From positions 25,586 through 89,585 of the forward strand of contig NZ_BCWN01000014.1 in assembly GCF_001592225.1 (NCBI RefSeq): a DNA stretch of 64,000 bases, in the 5' to 3' direction. Of the stretch, positions 1 to 10,993 are shown piece by piece. Made by a program: the position numbers and the translations under genes. The DNA is from Castellaniella caeni NBRC 101664. GTDB lineage: Bacteria > Pseudomonadota > Gammaproteobacteria > Burkholderiales > Burkholderiaceae_B. Under the pieces are notes generated by a model. That model saw only the letters and a program-made list of their open reading frames with translations, searched no databases and was not told the origin of the DNA. How positions within the stretch are numbered: the stretch's first letter is position 1; each line of letters starts with the position of its first letter.

Positions 1-23
1 ACGCGCTGCTGCTGGCGCAATAA
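1..23 (+). CDS. Possible 3' end of an upstream gene
   Basis: The first bases read in frame 3 as a short C-terminus (ALLLAQ) ending in TAA at 21-23. It is followed at once by GC-rich hairpins, as expected after a gene end. Only six residues are visible, so no family can be named and this may be chance. Confidence 0.25.
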
Positions 24-32
24 GCGCCCAGG

Positions 33-76
33 CCTGCCGCCAGGCAGGTGGCCGCGCCCGGCCCCGGGCCGGGGCC
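33..76. terminator. Two GC-rich hairpins, possible terminator
   Basis: CCTGCC (33-38) pairs with GGCAGG (43-48), and GGCCCC (60-65) pairs with GGGGCC (71-76). Both stems are very strong but neither is followed by a T-run, so this could equally be an intergenic repeat or a stability element for the upstream transcript. Confidence 0.35.
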
Positions 77-130
77 GCCACAAGCACTCCACGTGACGGA
101 AACCCATCCGGCACCTGGGGTGCTTGTCAT

Positions 131-159
131 TTGTGTTCTCGAGGGCTTCTGTCCATAAT
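131..159 (+). promoter_or_regulatory. Candidate sigma70 promoter of frmA
   Basis: A TTGTGT -35-like hexamer (131-136) and a CATAAT -10-like hexamer (154-159) are separated by 17 nt, about 80 nt before the frmA start. A direct repeat GATTACCCAT follows at 167-176 and 178-187, placed where a transcription factor could act on the early transcribed region. Confidence 0.4.
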
Positions 160-213
160 CGCTGCTGATTACCCATCGATTACCCATGATGAGCGGTCAT
201 CCTGCCCGGATGA

Positions 214-2163
<1,950 letters not shown>

Positions 2164-2185
<22 letters not shown>

Positions 2186-3069
2186 GTCTGCGCGCGATCC
2201 AGCATGTACTCGATGAAGGTCGAGGTGGATCGCGTGTGGTAGCGGTTGGGCATATAGAGCATGAACATCTCGGTGCCGAAGATGCTGAGATACCACTCGT
2301 TGAGCGTGGTATCGACTTCGCCGCGCGCCACTTCAGCCCGCACGACGTAGTCGGGGACGATGCCCACCCCCAGGCCCGCCATGATGGCCTGGTGCAGGAA
2401 CAGAAAATTTTCCGACATCAGCGTGGGTTCGAGCAGTACCTCCTGGCGGCGCTGCTTCAGGTAGGCCGACAGCCGCAGTTGGCGGCCCGCGACCCCCGAG
2501 GTGATGATGGGGGCCTTGGGCAGGTCTTCCAGCCGTTGCGGCAACCCGTATTGCTCGACGTATGCCTGTGACGCGCAAGCGGTGTAGCGCACGGGCCCCA
2601 TGGGGCGCGCCACCAGGTTTTGCGGCGGGTTGGACATGACGCGAATGGAAATGTCTACTTCATCGCGCAGCATGTCGATGATGTGGTTCTCGAACATGAC
2701 GTCCAGCACGATGCCTGGATACTGGCGCTTGAAATCGATGAGCCAGTGCGTCATCACCACTTGTCCGAAGCCGCTGGGGATGCTCAGGCGGATGCGGCCG
2801 CGCAGCATGTGCCCCAGCTCGCGCACGGAGTCCTTGGCGGTGGCGAGTTCAGACTGGATTTTGCTGCCGTGCTCGTACAGGCGCAGCCCGACCTCGGTGG
2901 GCTCGATGCGCCGGGTGGTGCGCCGCACCAGTTGCTGCCCCAGGGATCGTTCGAGTCGGTTGAGGTGATAGCTGACGTTGGCGCGGGTCATTTTCAGGCG
3001 GCGGGCGGCGGCGCTGAGGTTGCCGGCATCGAGGATTTCAACCAGAAAAATCAGGGATTCGGCGTTCAT
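2164..3069 (-). CDS. LysR-family transcriptional regulator
   Basis: A 301-residue LysR-type regulator with an N-terminal winged HTH (MNAESLIFLVEILDAG, then AARRLKMTRANVSYH) and a C-terminal substrate-binding fold of the CrgA-like type. I chose the ATG at 3069 because CAAGG lies about 6 nt upstream on that strand; two more upstream Met codons exist but lack a good ribosome site. It is divergent from the beta-oxidation operon at 3252, and the region between them contains three TTGACA-type half-sites. By the usual LysR arrangement it probably controls that operon in response to a pathway acid or CoA ester; the ligand is not predictable from sequence. Confidence 0.88.
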
Positions 3070-3101
3070 GGAACCTTGCGTCATGACGTGTTCACGGTCA
3101 A

Positions 3102-3129
3102 TGTCAAAAATCGTTTGACAGTGTGTCAA
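3102..3129. promoter_or_regulatory. Candidate LysR operator with three half-sites
   Basis: TGTCAAA (3102-3108) faces TTTGACA (3114-3120) across 5 nt, and the same TTGACA (3115-3120) faces TGTCAA (3124-3129) across 3 nt. The middle half-site is shared by two dyads. TTGACA also matches a -35 hexamer in both directions. A further GTTTGAT (3152-3158) and ATCAAAC (3182-3188) pair lies closer to the operon start. The layout fits a divergent LysR-controlled promoter region. Confidence 0.55.
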
Positions 3130-3251
3130 CTATCTATGCCATTGTAAAGGGGTTTGATCAGTGAAAGAATCATTCCCATAAATCAAACACTGTCATCGAG
3201 CACTGCCGCGCGCATTCGGCGTTCGGCATTCAGCATCCAGGAGACCCCGAC

Positions 3252-5387
3252 ATGACCGACCCCCGACACCCTTCCGTTCCTGCCGTCACCTGGCGGCGGG
3301 AAGGCCCCGTTCTGCTGGTGACGATCGATCACCCGCCCGTGAACGCGCTGGGGGTCGAGGTGCGCCGGGGCTTGCTGGCGGCGCTGGACGCGGCCCAGGC
3401 GGATGTGGCGGTGCAGGCCGTGCTGCTGCTGGGCAAGGGACGCAATTTCATCGCCGGCGCGGATATCCGCGAATTTGGCCAGCCCCCCCAGGCGCCTTTG
3501 CTCACCGATGTCTGCAACCGGATCGAAGCCTGCCCGCGGCCCGTGATCGCCGCCGTGCAAGGGGCGGCGTTCGGCGGCGGGCTCGAGGTCGTGCTGGCAG
3601 CGCACTACCGCCTGGCCGTGCCGGGTGCAAAGTTCGCCTTGCCCGAGGTCACGCTGGGCCTGCTGCCAGGGGCCGGCGGCACGCAGCGGGCGCCGCGCCT
3701 GATCGGTGTCGAGGCGGCGCTCAAGCTGATGCTCGACGGCAAGCCCGTGGCCGCTCGACAGGCCGCCGACCTGGGCTTGGTGGATCGGCTGGCCACTGGC
3801 ACCGACCCGCAGGCCGAGGGTCTGGCTTATGCGCACGAACTGCTGGCGGCGGGTGCCGCGGTGCGGCCCACGCGCGACCGCGCGATTGCCGCCGATGCCG
3901 TCCCCGCCGCCCGCCAGGCCATCGAGGCGGCCCGCGGCAGCCTGAACAAAAAGCACCGTGGCCTGTTTTCTCCGGCGCGCATTGTCGATGCCGTCGAAGC
4001 CGTGCTGGACGTCCCCTTCGACGAGGGCCTGCGCCTTGAGCGCAGCTTCTTTTTGCAGTGCCTCGATACGCCGCAGCGTGCGGCGCTGGTGCACGCTTTT
4101 TTCGCCGAACGCGAAGCGGCCAAGGTGCCCGAGGCGGGCCGTGCCCGGCCCCGTTCCCTGGAGCGGATCGGCATCGTGGGCGGCGGCACGATGGGGGCGG
4201 GCATTGCCGTGGCGATGCTCGATGCGGGCTTGCCGGTCGTCATGATCGAACGCGACGACCCCAGCCTGGCGCGTGGCCAGGCCCACGTCGCCAAGGTCTA
4301 TGACAGTCTGGTGCAACGCGGTCGGCTGGATGCCGCCGAGCGCGACCGCCGACTGACGCTGTTTTCCGGATCGACGGACTACGCTGCGCTGGCGCAGGCC
4401 GACCTGGTGGTCGAGGCGGTGTTTGAAGACATGGCGGTGAAGTCCGCCGTCTTCGCCGAACTGGATCGGGTCTGCAAACCGGGGGCCGTGCTGGCCAGCA
4501 ATACCTCGTACCTGGACATCAATGCGCTGGCCAAGACCGTGGCCCGGCCGCAAGATGTGATCGGCCTGCATTTCTTCTCGCCCGCCAACATCATGAAGCT
4601 GCTCGAAATCGTCGTGCCCGAACAGGTGGCCGACGACGTCGTGGCAACCGGCTTCGCCCTGGCCAAGCGCCTGAAGAAAGTGGCGGTGCGCGCGGGCGTG
4701 TGCGACGGCTTCATCGGCAACCGCATCCTGGCCGTCTATCGGCAGGCGGCGGATTATCTGCTGGCCGACGGCGCCTCGCCCTACCAGATCGACCAGGCGG
4801 TGCGCCATTTCGGCTTTCCGATGGGGCCGTTCCAGGTCACCGATCTGGCAGGGGGCGACATTGGCTGGGCCACGCGCAAGCGCCGGGCCGCCACGCGCGA
4901 CCCTTTGCTGCGCTACGTGCCCGCGGCCGACCGCCTGTGCGAGCGCGGCTGGTTCGGGCAGAAAACGGGCCGTGGCTGGTATCTGTATCCGGACGGCGCG
5001 CGCGTCGGACAGGAAGACCCCGAGGTGCTGGCCATCGTGGCCGAAGTGCGCCAGCAGCTGGGCGCCGTGCAGCGCACATTCACCGAGGACGAAATCCTGC
5101 GCCGCTACCTGGCCGCCATGATCAACGAAGGGGCCAACGTCGTGCACCAGGGCATTGCCTTGCGGCCTCTGGACGTGGACGTGGCCATGCTCTATGGCTA
5201 CGGCTTTCCGCGCCATCGCGGCGGGCCCCTGCACTACGCCGATCAGGTCGGGCTGGACAAAATCCTGGCCGATATTCACGAATTCGCGGCGCAAGACCCG
5301 CACTTCTGGAAGCCTTCCCCCTTGCTGCTGCAACTGGTGGCGCAAGGCAGGCGGTTCCAGGATTTGAACCAGCTTCAACAAGACTGA
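3252..5387 (+). CDS. FadB/PimF-like enoyl-CoA hydratase / 3-hydroxyacyl-CoA dehydrogenase
   Basis: A 711-residue multifunctional beta-oxidation enzyme. The N-terminal crotonase domain (about 1-190) hydrates 2-enoyl-CoA and carries both catalytic glutamates, Glu112 (GGGLEVV) and Glu132 (ALPEVTLG), plus the oxyanion-hole GADIREF segment. The middle Rossmann domain begins near residue 305 with [11 protein letters not shown]. His440 in HFFSPAN is the expected dehydrogenase histidine. C-terminal dehydrogenase domains follow. A strong AGGAGA ribosome site precedes the ATG. It is first in a run of genes spaced 3-40 nt or overlapping, immediately before a thiolase. By family and gene order it resembles PimF of dicarboxylate degradation or a short FadB/FadJ; the substrate is inferred, not shown. 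Confidence 0.9.
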   Translation: MTDPRHPSVPAVTWRREGPVLLVTIDHPPVNALGVEVRRGLLAALDAAQADVAVQAVLLLGKGRNFIAGADIREFGQPPQAPLLTDVCNRIEACPRPVIAAVQGAAFGGGLEVVLAAHYRLAVPGAKFALPEVTLGLLPGAGGTQRAPRLIGVEAALKLMLDGKPVAARQAADLGLVDRLATGTDPQAEGLAYAHELLAAGAAVRPTRDRAIAADAVPAARQAIEAARGSLNKKHRGLFSPARIVDAVEAVLDVPFDEGLRLERSFFLQCLDTPQRAALVHAFFAEREAAKVPEAGRARPRSLERIGIVGGGTMGAGIAVAMLDAGLPVVMIERDDPSLARGQAHVAKVYDSLVQRGRLDAAERDRRLTLFSGSTDYAALAQADLVVEAVFEDMAVKSAVFAELDRVCKPGAVLASNTSYLDINALAKTVARPQDVIGLHFFSPANIMKLLEIVVPEQVADDVVATGFALAKRLKKVAVRAGVCDGFIGNRILAVYRQAADYLLADGASPYQIDQAVRHFGFPMGPFQVTDLAGGDIGWATRKRRAATRDPLLRYVPAADRLCERGWFGQKTGRGWYLYPDGARVGQEDPEVLAIVAEVRQQLGAVQRTFTEDEILRRYLAAMINEGANVVHQGIALRPLDVDVAMLYGYGFPRHRGGPLHYADQVGLDKILADIHEFAAQDPHFWKPSPLLLQLVAQGRRFQDLNQLQQD

Positions 5388-5400
5388 GGAGACACGCATC

Positions 5401-6591
5401 ATGCGAGAGGCCGTCATCGTTTCAACCGCCCGTACACCGCTGACCAAAGCGCATCGGGGCGAATTCAACATCACGCCGGGCCCCACCCTGGCCGCTTACG
5501 CCGTGCGCGCCGCCGTCGAGCGCGCGGGCGTCGATCCCGCCCAGATCGAGGACATGATCCTGGGCTGCGGCTATCCCGAAGGCACCACGGGGCGCAATAT
5601 CGCGCGCCAGACCGTCATCCGTTCCGGGCTGCCTGTCACGGTGGCGGGCACCACCGTCAACCGCTTCTGCGCCTCGGGCCTGCAGGCCATCGCCATGGCC
5701 GCCGGGCGCATCGTGCTCGAAGGGGTGCCCGCCATGATCGCCGGCGGGGTGGAAAGCTGCTCGCAGATTCAGGGGCGCAGCGCCACCGACGCCGGCACGA
5801 CAGGCATCGACCCCTGGATTGCCGAGCACAAGCCCGAACTCTATCTGTCCATGATCCAGACCGCCGACATCGTGGCGCGCCGCTATGGCATCACGCGTGA
5901 AGACCAGGATCGTTTCTCCGTGGAGAGCCAGCGCCGCACCGCCCAGGCGCAGGCCACGGGTGTGTTCAAGGACGAAATCATTGCCTGCACGACCACCATG
6001 GCGGTGAAGAACAAAGAAACCGGCGAGCTCACCCAGACCGAAGTCACGGTGGATCACGACACTTGCAACCGCCCTGGCACCACCTACGAAAACCTGGCCA
6101 AGCTGACGCCCGTGATGGGGCCGGATCAGTTCGTCACGGCGGGCAACGCCTCGCAGCTCTCCGATGGCGCCGCGGCCTGCGTGCTGGTCGAAGCGCGCGA
6201 GGCCGAACGCCTCGGGTTGCAGCCGCTTGGGGCCTTCCGTGGGCTGGCCGTGGCCGGCTGCGAGCCCGATGAAATGGGCATCGGCCCCGTGTTTGCCGTG
6301 CCCCGCCTGCTGCAGCGTTACGGCCTGAAGATGGACGACATCGGTCTGTGGGAACTCAACGAGGCCTTTGCCTCGCAAGCCCTGTACTGCCAGCGCACGC
6401 TGGGCATTCCGCACGAACTGCTCAACGTCAACGGCGGCGCCATTTCCATCGGTCACCCCTTTGGCACCACGGGCGCGCGCCTGGCCGGGCACGTGCTGCT
6501 CGAAGGCAAGCGGCGCGGCGTGAAGTACGCCGTGACCACCATGTGCATCGGCGGCGGCATGGGAGCAGCGGGGCTGTTCGAAATCTACTGA
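5401..6591 (+). CDS. Acetyl-CoA acyltransferase (thiolase)
   Basis: A 396-residue degradative thiolase that splits 3-oxoacyl-CoA with CoA into acetyl-CoA and a shortened acyl-CoA. The family active site is complete: nucleophile Cys90 in [10 protein letters not shown], His352 in GHPFG and Cys382 in MCIGGGMG. The start has a GAGGAGA ribosome site 13 nt after the preceding stop. It is placed between the FadB-like gene and the acyl-CoA dehydrogenase pair, the same order as pimF, pimB, pimC, pimD in Rhodopseudomonas dicarboxylate degradation (established for that genus, inferred here). Confidence 0.92.
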   Translation: MREAVIVSTARTPLTKAHRGEFNITPGPTLAAYAVRAAVERAGVDPAQIEDMILGCGYPEGTTGRNIARQTVIRSGLPVTVAGTTVNRFCASGLQAIAMAAGRIVLEGVPAMIAGGVESCSQIQGRSATDAGTTGIDPWIAEHKPELYLSMIQTADIVARRYGITREDQDRFSVESQRRTAQAQATGVFKDEIIACTTTMAVKNKETGELTQTEVTVDHDTCNRPGTTYENLAKLTPVMGPDQFVTAGNASQLSDGAAACVLVEAREAERLGLQPLGAFRGLAVAGCEPDEMGIGPVFAVPRLLQRYGLKMDDIGLWELNEAFASQALYCQRTLGIPHELLNVNGGAISIGHPFGTTGARLAGHVLLEGKRRGVKYAVTTMCIGGGMGAAGLFEIY

Positions 6592-6606
6592 TCTCAAGGA
6601 ATTTCC

Positions 6607-7803
6607 ATGGATTTGAATTTCACTCCGGAAGAGGAACTCTTCCGGCAGGAAGTGTGCGCCTTTCTGGAAGCCAAACTGCCGCAGCGGCTGTCCGACAAAG
6701 TGGCCCAAGGCCTGCACTTGAGCAAGGCCGACATGCAGTCCTGGCACGCCATCCTGAACGAGCAGGGTTGGCTCGCCAGCCACTGGCCGATCGAATACGG
6801 CGGCACGGGCTGGGATCCCGTGCGCAAGTTCATCTTCGACAACGAGTGCGCGCTCGCGCACGCCCCGCGCGTGGTGCCGTTTGGCGTCAATATGCTGGGC
6901 CCCGTGCTCATCAAGTACGGCAACGAAGCGCAAAAGCGCTACTGGCTGCCCCGCATCCTGGATGGTTCCGACTGGTGGTGCCAGGGCTATTCCGAGCCGG
7001 GCGCGGGTTCCGACCTGGCGGGCCTGAAGACGCGCGCCGTGCGCGATGGCGACCACTATGTCGTCAATGGCCAGAAAACCTGGACGACGCTCGGCCAGCA
7101 CGCCAACATGATTTTCTGCCTGGTGCGCACCGACCCGGATGCCAAGAAGCAGGCGGGCATCAGCTTTCTGCTGATCGACATGAACACCCCGGGCGTCGAA
7201 GTGCGGCCCATCATCACGCTCGATGGCGCGCACGAGGTCAACGAGGTGTTCTTCACCGACGTGCGAGTGCCCGTGGAAAACCTGGTGGGCGAGGAAAACC
7301 GGGGCTGGACGTGCGCCAAGTATCTGCTGACGTATGAACGTACCAACATTGCCGGCGTAGGCATGTCGGCCGCTGCGCTGGCGCGCCTGCGCAGCATCGC
7401 CGCCAAGCTGCAGAAAAATGGCCGTCCCCTGGTGCAAGACCCCGTGTTTGCCGCGCGCCTGGCGAAGATCGAAATCGATCTGGAAAACATGAAGATCACC
7501 AATCTGCGCGTCATCGCGGCGGTGGCCGGGGGCGGTGTGCCGGGCGCCGAGAGCTCGATGCTGAAGATCCGCGGCACCCAGATTCGCCAGGAAATCACCG
7601 CGCTGATGCGCCGCGCCATGGGGCCGTACGCCCAGCCGCTGCAAAGCGCTGCCCTGGAAGAAGACTTTGTCGGCCCGTGGGTTGGGCCGCAAGAAGCCGC
7701 GCCGGTGGCCGCCCAGTACTTCAACAATCGCAAGCTGTCGATCTTTGGCGGATCGAACGAGATCCAGCGCAACATCATCTCCAAGATGATCCTCGGACTG
7801 TAA
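6607..7803 (+). CDS. Acyl-CoA dehydrogenase, PimC-like large subunit
   Basis: A 398-residue FAD-dependent acyl-CoA dehydrogenase that would introduce the alpha-beta double bond in an acyl-CoA and pass electrons to ETF. Visible features are the acyl-CoA dehydrogenase signature CQGYSEPGAGSDLAG near residues 127-141, the NGQKTWTT flavin-binding strand, and the C-terminal FGGSNEIQRNIISKM helix. The ATG follows AAGGA. It is 13 nt upstream of a second, shorter dehydrogenase, and such unequal pairs (PimC/PimD type) usually form heteromers. ETF subunits are encoded at the end of the same run. Substrate chain type is not deducible. Confidence 0.9.
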   Translation: MDLNFTPEEELFRQEVCAFLEAKLPQRLSDKVAQGLHLSKADMQSWHAILNEQGWLASHWPIEYGGTGWDPVRKFIFDNECALAHAPRVVPFGVNMLGPVLIKYGNEAQKRYWLPRILDGSDWWCQGYSEPGAGSDLAGLKTRAVRDGDHYVVNGQKTWTTLGQHANMIFCLVRTDPDAKKQAGISFLLIDMNTPGVEVRPIITLDGAHEVNEVFFTDVRVPVENLVGEENRGWTCAKYLLTYERTNIAGVGMSAAALARLRSIAAKLQKNGRPLVQDPVFAARLAKIEIDLENMKITNLRVIAAVAGGGVPGAESSMLKIRGTQIRQEITALMRRAMGPYAQPLQSAALEEDFVGPWVGPQEAAPVAAQYFNNRKLSIFGGSNEIQRNIISKMILGL

Positions 7804-7816
7804 GGGGATTGCATTC

Positions 7817-8956
7817 ATGAATTTTGAACATACCGAAGACCGTCGCATGATGGCGGAGTCGCTGGGCCGCTACTTGCGCGAGCAGTATCCGTTTGCCGAG
7901 CGCGACACGATTGCCCGCTCTGCGGCGGGCCGCAGCCCCGAGCACTGGCAGCGCATGGCGCAGATGGGTATCGTGGGCGCTCTCTTTGGCGAGCATCAGG
8001 GGGGATATGGCGGCGCGGGGTTTGACTTGGCCGTGGTCTTTGAAGAACTGGGCCGCCGCCTGGTGACCGAGCCCTTTCTGGGGACTTTGATGGCGGGGCT
8101 GGCCTTGTCCGAGGCTGCGGGCAACGCGGGACAGGCCCGGGTGCAGGCCATGATCGATGGCCAGTGCATTGGCGCCTTTGCGCATGCCGAGCCTGACGCC
8201 GCCTATGCGCTTGCCCGAGTGAGCACGACGGCGCGGCGCACCGAGGGCGGCTGGGTGTTGGACGGGGCCAAGGCGGTGGTGCCGCACGCCGAGGCCGCCG
8301 ACCTGCTCGTCGTCAGCGCGCGCACCTCGGGCGCGCCCGCCGACGAACAGGGCATCAGCCTGTTCGTCGTGTCGGCCAAGGCCGTCGGCCTGGCACTGCG
8401 CGGCTACCCCTTGGTGGATGGCGGGCGCGCCGCCGAGCTTGTCCTGACGAACGTGCGTCTGGGCGACGAGGCGCTGCTGGGCGCCGTGGATCAGGCCTAT
8501 CCTCTGATCGAGCGCATCGTCGGAGCGGGTGTTCTGGCCCTGTGCGCCGAAAGCCTGGGGGCCATGGAAGTGGCCAAGGACGATACGCTGGAATACCTGC
8601 GCACGCGCCAGCAGTTCGGTGTGCCGATCGGCAGCTTTCAGGCGTTGCAGCATCGCATGGTGGACGTGCTGCTCGAAATCGAGCAGGCGCGCTCCGCCGT
8701 CATCCGGGCCGCTGCCGCGCTCGATGGCGACGATCGCTTGGCCCGCGAACAGGCGCTGTCGGCGGCCAAGTACACCATCGGCCGGGTGGGCATTCTGGTG
8801 GCCGAAGAGGCCATCCAGCTGCACGGCGGTATCGGTATGACCTGGGAGTTGCCGCTGGCGCACTATGCCAAGCGCCTGGTGATGATCGATCACCAGTTGG
8901 GCGACGAAGACTTTCACCTGCAGCGCTACATGGCGCTGGGCGGAGCCCGCTCATGA
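7817..8956 (+). CDS. Acyl-CoA dehydrogenase, PimD-like small subunit
   Basis: A 379-residue acyl-CoA dehydrogenase family protein, more divergent than its neighbour. The N-terminal helical domain starts MNFEHTEDRRMMAESL. The middle strand domain lacks the clear GSDLA signature seen in the upstream protein and has a short GAFAHAEPDAAYAL segment in its place. The C-terminal helices include LHGGIGMTWELPLAHY, the family motif near the flavin. This pattern is typical of the small partner of a heteromeric dehydrogenase. AAGGGG precedes the ATG, and the stop overlaps the next start as ATGA. Confidence 0.88.
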   Translation: MNFEHTEDRRMMAESLGRYLREQYPFAERDTIARSAAGRSPEHWQRMAQMGIVGALFGEHQGGYGGAGFDLAVVFEELGRRLVTEPFLGTLMAGLALSEAAGNAGQARVQAMIDGQCIGAFAHAEPDAAYALARVSTTARRTEGGWVLDGAKAVVPHAEAADLLVVSARTSGAPADEQGISLFVVSAKAVGLALRGYPLVDGGRAAELVLTNVRLGDEALLGAVDQAYPLIERIVGAGVLALCAESLGAMEVAKDDTLEYLRTRQQFGVPIGSFQALQHRMVDVLLEIEQARSAVIRAAAALDGDDRLAREQALSAAKYTIGRVGILVAEEAIQLHGGIGMTWELPLAHYAKRLVMIDHQLGDEDFHLQRYMALGGARS

Positions 8957-9750
8957 GCGAAAGACTGGTGTCGCGCCGCGAAGGCGCCGTGCAGGTGCTG
9001 GTAAACCACAATCCCCAGGCGCGCAACGCGCTCAGCCCGGAGTTTTACTCCGCCTTGCGCGAGGCGTTGACGGTTGCCGCCGCCGATCCCGAGGTCGGCG
9101 CTGTGGTGCTCGTCGGCGCGCAGGGATACTTCTGCGCGGGCGGCGATCTCAACCAACTGGCCAAGCGCCGCGAACTCACCGAGTCGCAGCGCCGTGAGCG
9201 CATCGAGGCTCTGCATGAGACCGTGCGCGCCATCCGCCGCTGTCCCAAGCCCGTGCTGGCCGCGGTGGAAGGGGGCGCCGCCGGGGCGGGGGTCTCGCTG
9301 GCCCTGGCCTGCGACCTGCTGGTCATGGCCGAGGACGCCTATTTGTCGCTCGCCTACGTCAAGGTGGGCCTGAGCCCGGATGGCGGTGCCACGGCCTTTC
9401 TGGCCGAGTTCATGCCGCGCCAGCTGCTGGCCGAGCTGGTGCTCACGGGCGACCGGATCGCCGCGCCCCGGTTGGCCAGCCTGGGCGTGGTCAACCGGGT
9501 GGCCGCGCCCGGCAGCGCCGAGGCGCAGGCCATCGAGTTGGCCCAGCGCCTGGCGCGCGGCCCGCAACGAGCCATGGCGCGTATCAAGGCCCTGTCGCTC
9601 AGCGCCCATCATCACTCGGTGGAAGCGCAGCTGGATGCGGAGGCCGAGCGTATGGCGGCCTCCCTGGGGGATGCGGAAGCCGCTGAGGGTATCGGGGCGT
9701 TCTTCGGCAAGCGTGCCGCCGACTTCATCTCTTTGAGGAAACTGTCATGA
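8953..9750 (+). CDS. Enoyl-CoA hydratase/isomerase family protein, PaaG-like
   Basis: A 265-residue crotonase-fold protein. The start at 8953 overlaps the preceding TGA (ATGA), which favours it over longer readings. The oxyanion hole (FCAGGDLNQL) and GGAAGAGVSLALACD are present. The position of the second catalytic Glu of true hydratases is GLSPDGG, giving Asp143, as in PaaG-type isomerases, and the first Glu position is not acidic. It is therefore more likely an enoyl-CoA or epoxy-acyl isomerase than a simple hydratase, leaving hydration to the FadB-like protein. This is a family inference. It overlaps the CoA-transferase start by 4 nt. Confidence 0.85.
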   Translation: MSERLVSRREGAVQVLVNHNPQARNALSPEFYSALREALTVAAADPEVGAVVLVGAQGYFCAGGDLNQLAKRRELTESQRRERIEALHETVRAIRRCPKPVLAAVEGGAAGAGVSLALACDLLVMAEDAYLSLAYVKVGLSPDGGATAFLAEFMPRQLLAELVLTGDRIAAPRLASLGVVNRVAAPGSAEAQAIELAQRLARGPQRAMARIKALSLSAHHHSVEAQLDAEAERMAASLGDAEAAEGIGAFFGKRAADFISLRKLS

Positions 9751-10955
9751 CGAGCGCAACGGCTCATCTGCCCCTGGCCGGGGTACGTGTTCTGGATTTG
9801 TCCCGCGTGCTGGCCGGCCCCATGTCGGCCATGACGCTGGGAGACCTGGGCGCCGAGGTGATCAAGGTCGAACACCCGGGCCGCGGCGACGATACGCGCG
9901 ACTGGGGCGTACGGGTGGGACGCACCGAGACGGCCTATTTCAACAGCGTCAATCGCAACAAGCGCTCCATCACCCTGGATCTGAAATCCGCCGAAGGCCA
10001 GCGTATCGCCCGCGAGCTGGCGCTGCAGTGCGATGTGGTCGTGCAAAATTTCAAGGTGGGCGGGGTCGAACGCATGGGGCTGGGCTACGAGCAGTTGAGT
10101 GCGCTCAATCCACGTCTCGTCTATTGCTCGATCTCCGGCTACAACAGCCATGGCCCCGAGGCCACCCGGCCCGGCTACGACCTGGTGGTGCAGGGCGAAA
10201 CCGGCCTCATGGCCTTGAATGGTGAGGTCAACCAGCCGCCGCTGAAATTCGGTGTGGCGGTCGTGGACATGTTCACCGGCATGTACGCCGCCCAGGCCAT
10301 GCTGGCCGCCCTGTACGAGCGCGAACGCACCGGGCGCGGGCGCCACATCCAGATGGCGCTGTACGACTGCGGCCTGATGATCTCGGCCTACTACGGGCTC
10401 GAGGCCTTGCTGCGCGGCGAAGACCCGCCTAAATACGGCAACAACCATCCGTCCATCATGCCCTATGGCGTCTTCGAGGCGCAGGACGGGCCGCTGGTGG
10501 TGACGGTGGGCAACAACAGCCAATTCGAGCGCTTCTGCCGCGAAGTCATCGAACGCCCCGATCTGGCCGACGACGAGCGCTTCAAGACCAATCTGCTGCG
10601 CGCCGCCAACCGCGAGGCCTTGAACCCGGTGCTCATCGACGAAATCCGCCGTCGGCCCCGCGCGCAGCTGCTCGAACGGCTGGCCGCCTGCGGCATCCCC
10701 TGCGGCGAGGTGCTGGGCCTGCACGAGGCGCTCACGTCGCGCCGCGCCGTCGAGGGCGGCCTGGTGCAAAGCCTGCCGCATCCGCATGCGCAGTCTACCT
10801 ACGTGCTGGCGCCACCTTACCGCTTCGATGGCCAGCGCCCGCCCATTCGCAAGGCGCCGCCGCAGCTGGGGGCGGATACCGCCGAGGTGCTGCAGTCGTT
10901 GCTGGCCGTGGACGCGGACGGCCTGGCCCGGCTCAAGGCCGAACAGGTGATCTAG
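9747..10955 (+). CDS. CaiB/BaiF family (class III) CoA-transferase
   Basis: A 402-residue family III CoA-transferase that moves CoA between acyl groups through an aspartyl-CoA intermediate; the expected nucleophile is Asp145 in RPGYDLVVQ. Other visible family features are GVRVLDLSRVLAGP at the N-terminus, LGAEVIKVEHPG, and NRNKRSITLDLK. It overlaps the crotonase gene (ATGA). No acyl-CoA ligase is present in this run, so this enzyme is the best candidate for activating the imported acid, using a CoA ester as donor. That role is inferred from its neighbours. Confidence 0.92.
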   Translation: MTSATAHLPLAGVRVLDLSRVLAGPMSAMTLGDLGAEVIKVEHPGRGDDTRDWGVRVGRTETAYFNSVNRNKRSITLDLKSAEGQRIARELALQCDVVVQNFKVGGVERMGLGYEQLSALNPRLVYCSISGYNSHGPEATRPGYDLVVQGETGLMALNGEVNQPPLKFGVAVVDMFTGMYAAQAMLAALYERERTGRGRHIQMALYDCGLMISAYYGLEALLRGEDPPKYGNNHPSIMPYGVFEAQDGPLVVTVGNNSQFERFCREVIERPDLADDERFKTNLLRAANREALNPVLIDEIRRRPRAQLLERLAACGIPCGEVLGLHEALTSRRAVEGGLVQSLPHPHAQSTYVLAPPYRFDGQRPPIRKAPPQLGADTAEVLQSLLAVDADGLARLKAEQVI

Positions 10956-10993
10956 CGGCACGGCCATTCCAGAGGACAGAGGAGACTTTAATC

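Noticed and set aside
3183..5486. A 767-codon minus-strand frame opposite the FadB-like gene
   Set aside because: Antisense shadow with His/Gly/Gln-rich composition and no domain.
5422..7848. An 808-codon minus-strand frame opposite the thiolase and acyl-CoA dehydrogenase genes
   Set aside because: Antisense shadow; both plus-strand genes have intact active sites.
8542..8952. Longer start for the PaaG-like crotonase gene
   Set aside because: The extension overlaps the acyl-CoA dehydrogenase gene by 400 nt, and the ATG at 8953 gives a perfect ATGA overlap and a normal family N-terminus.
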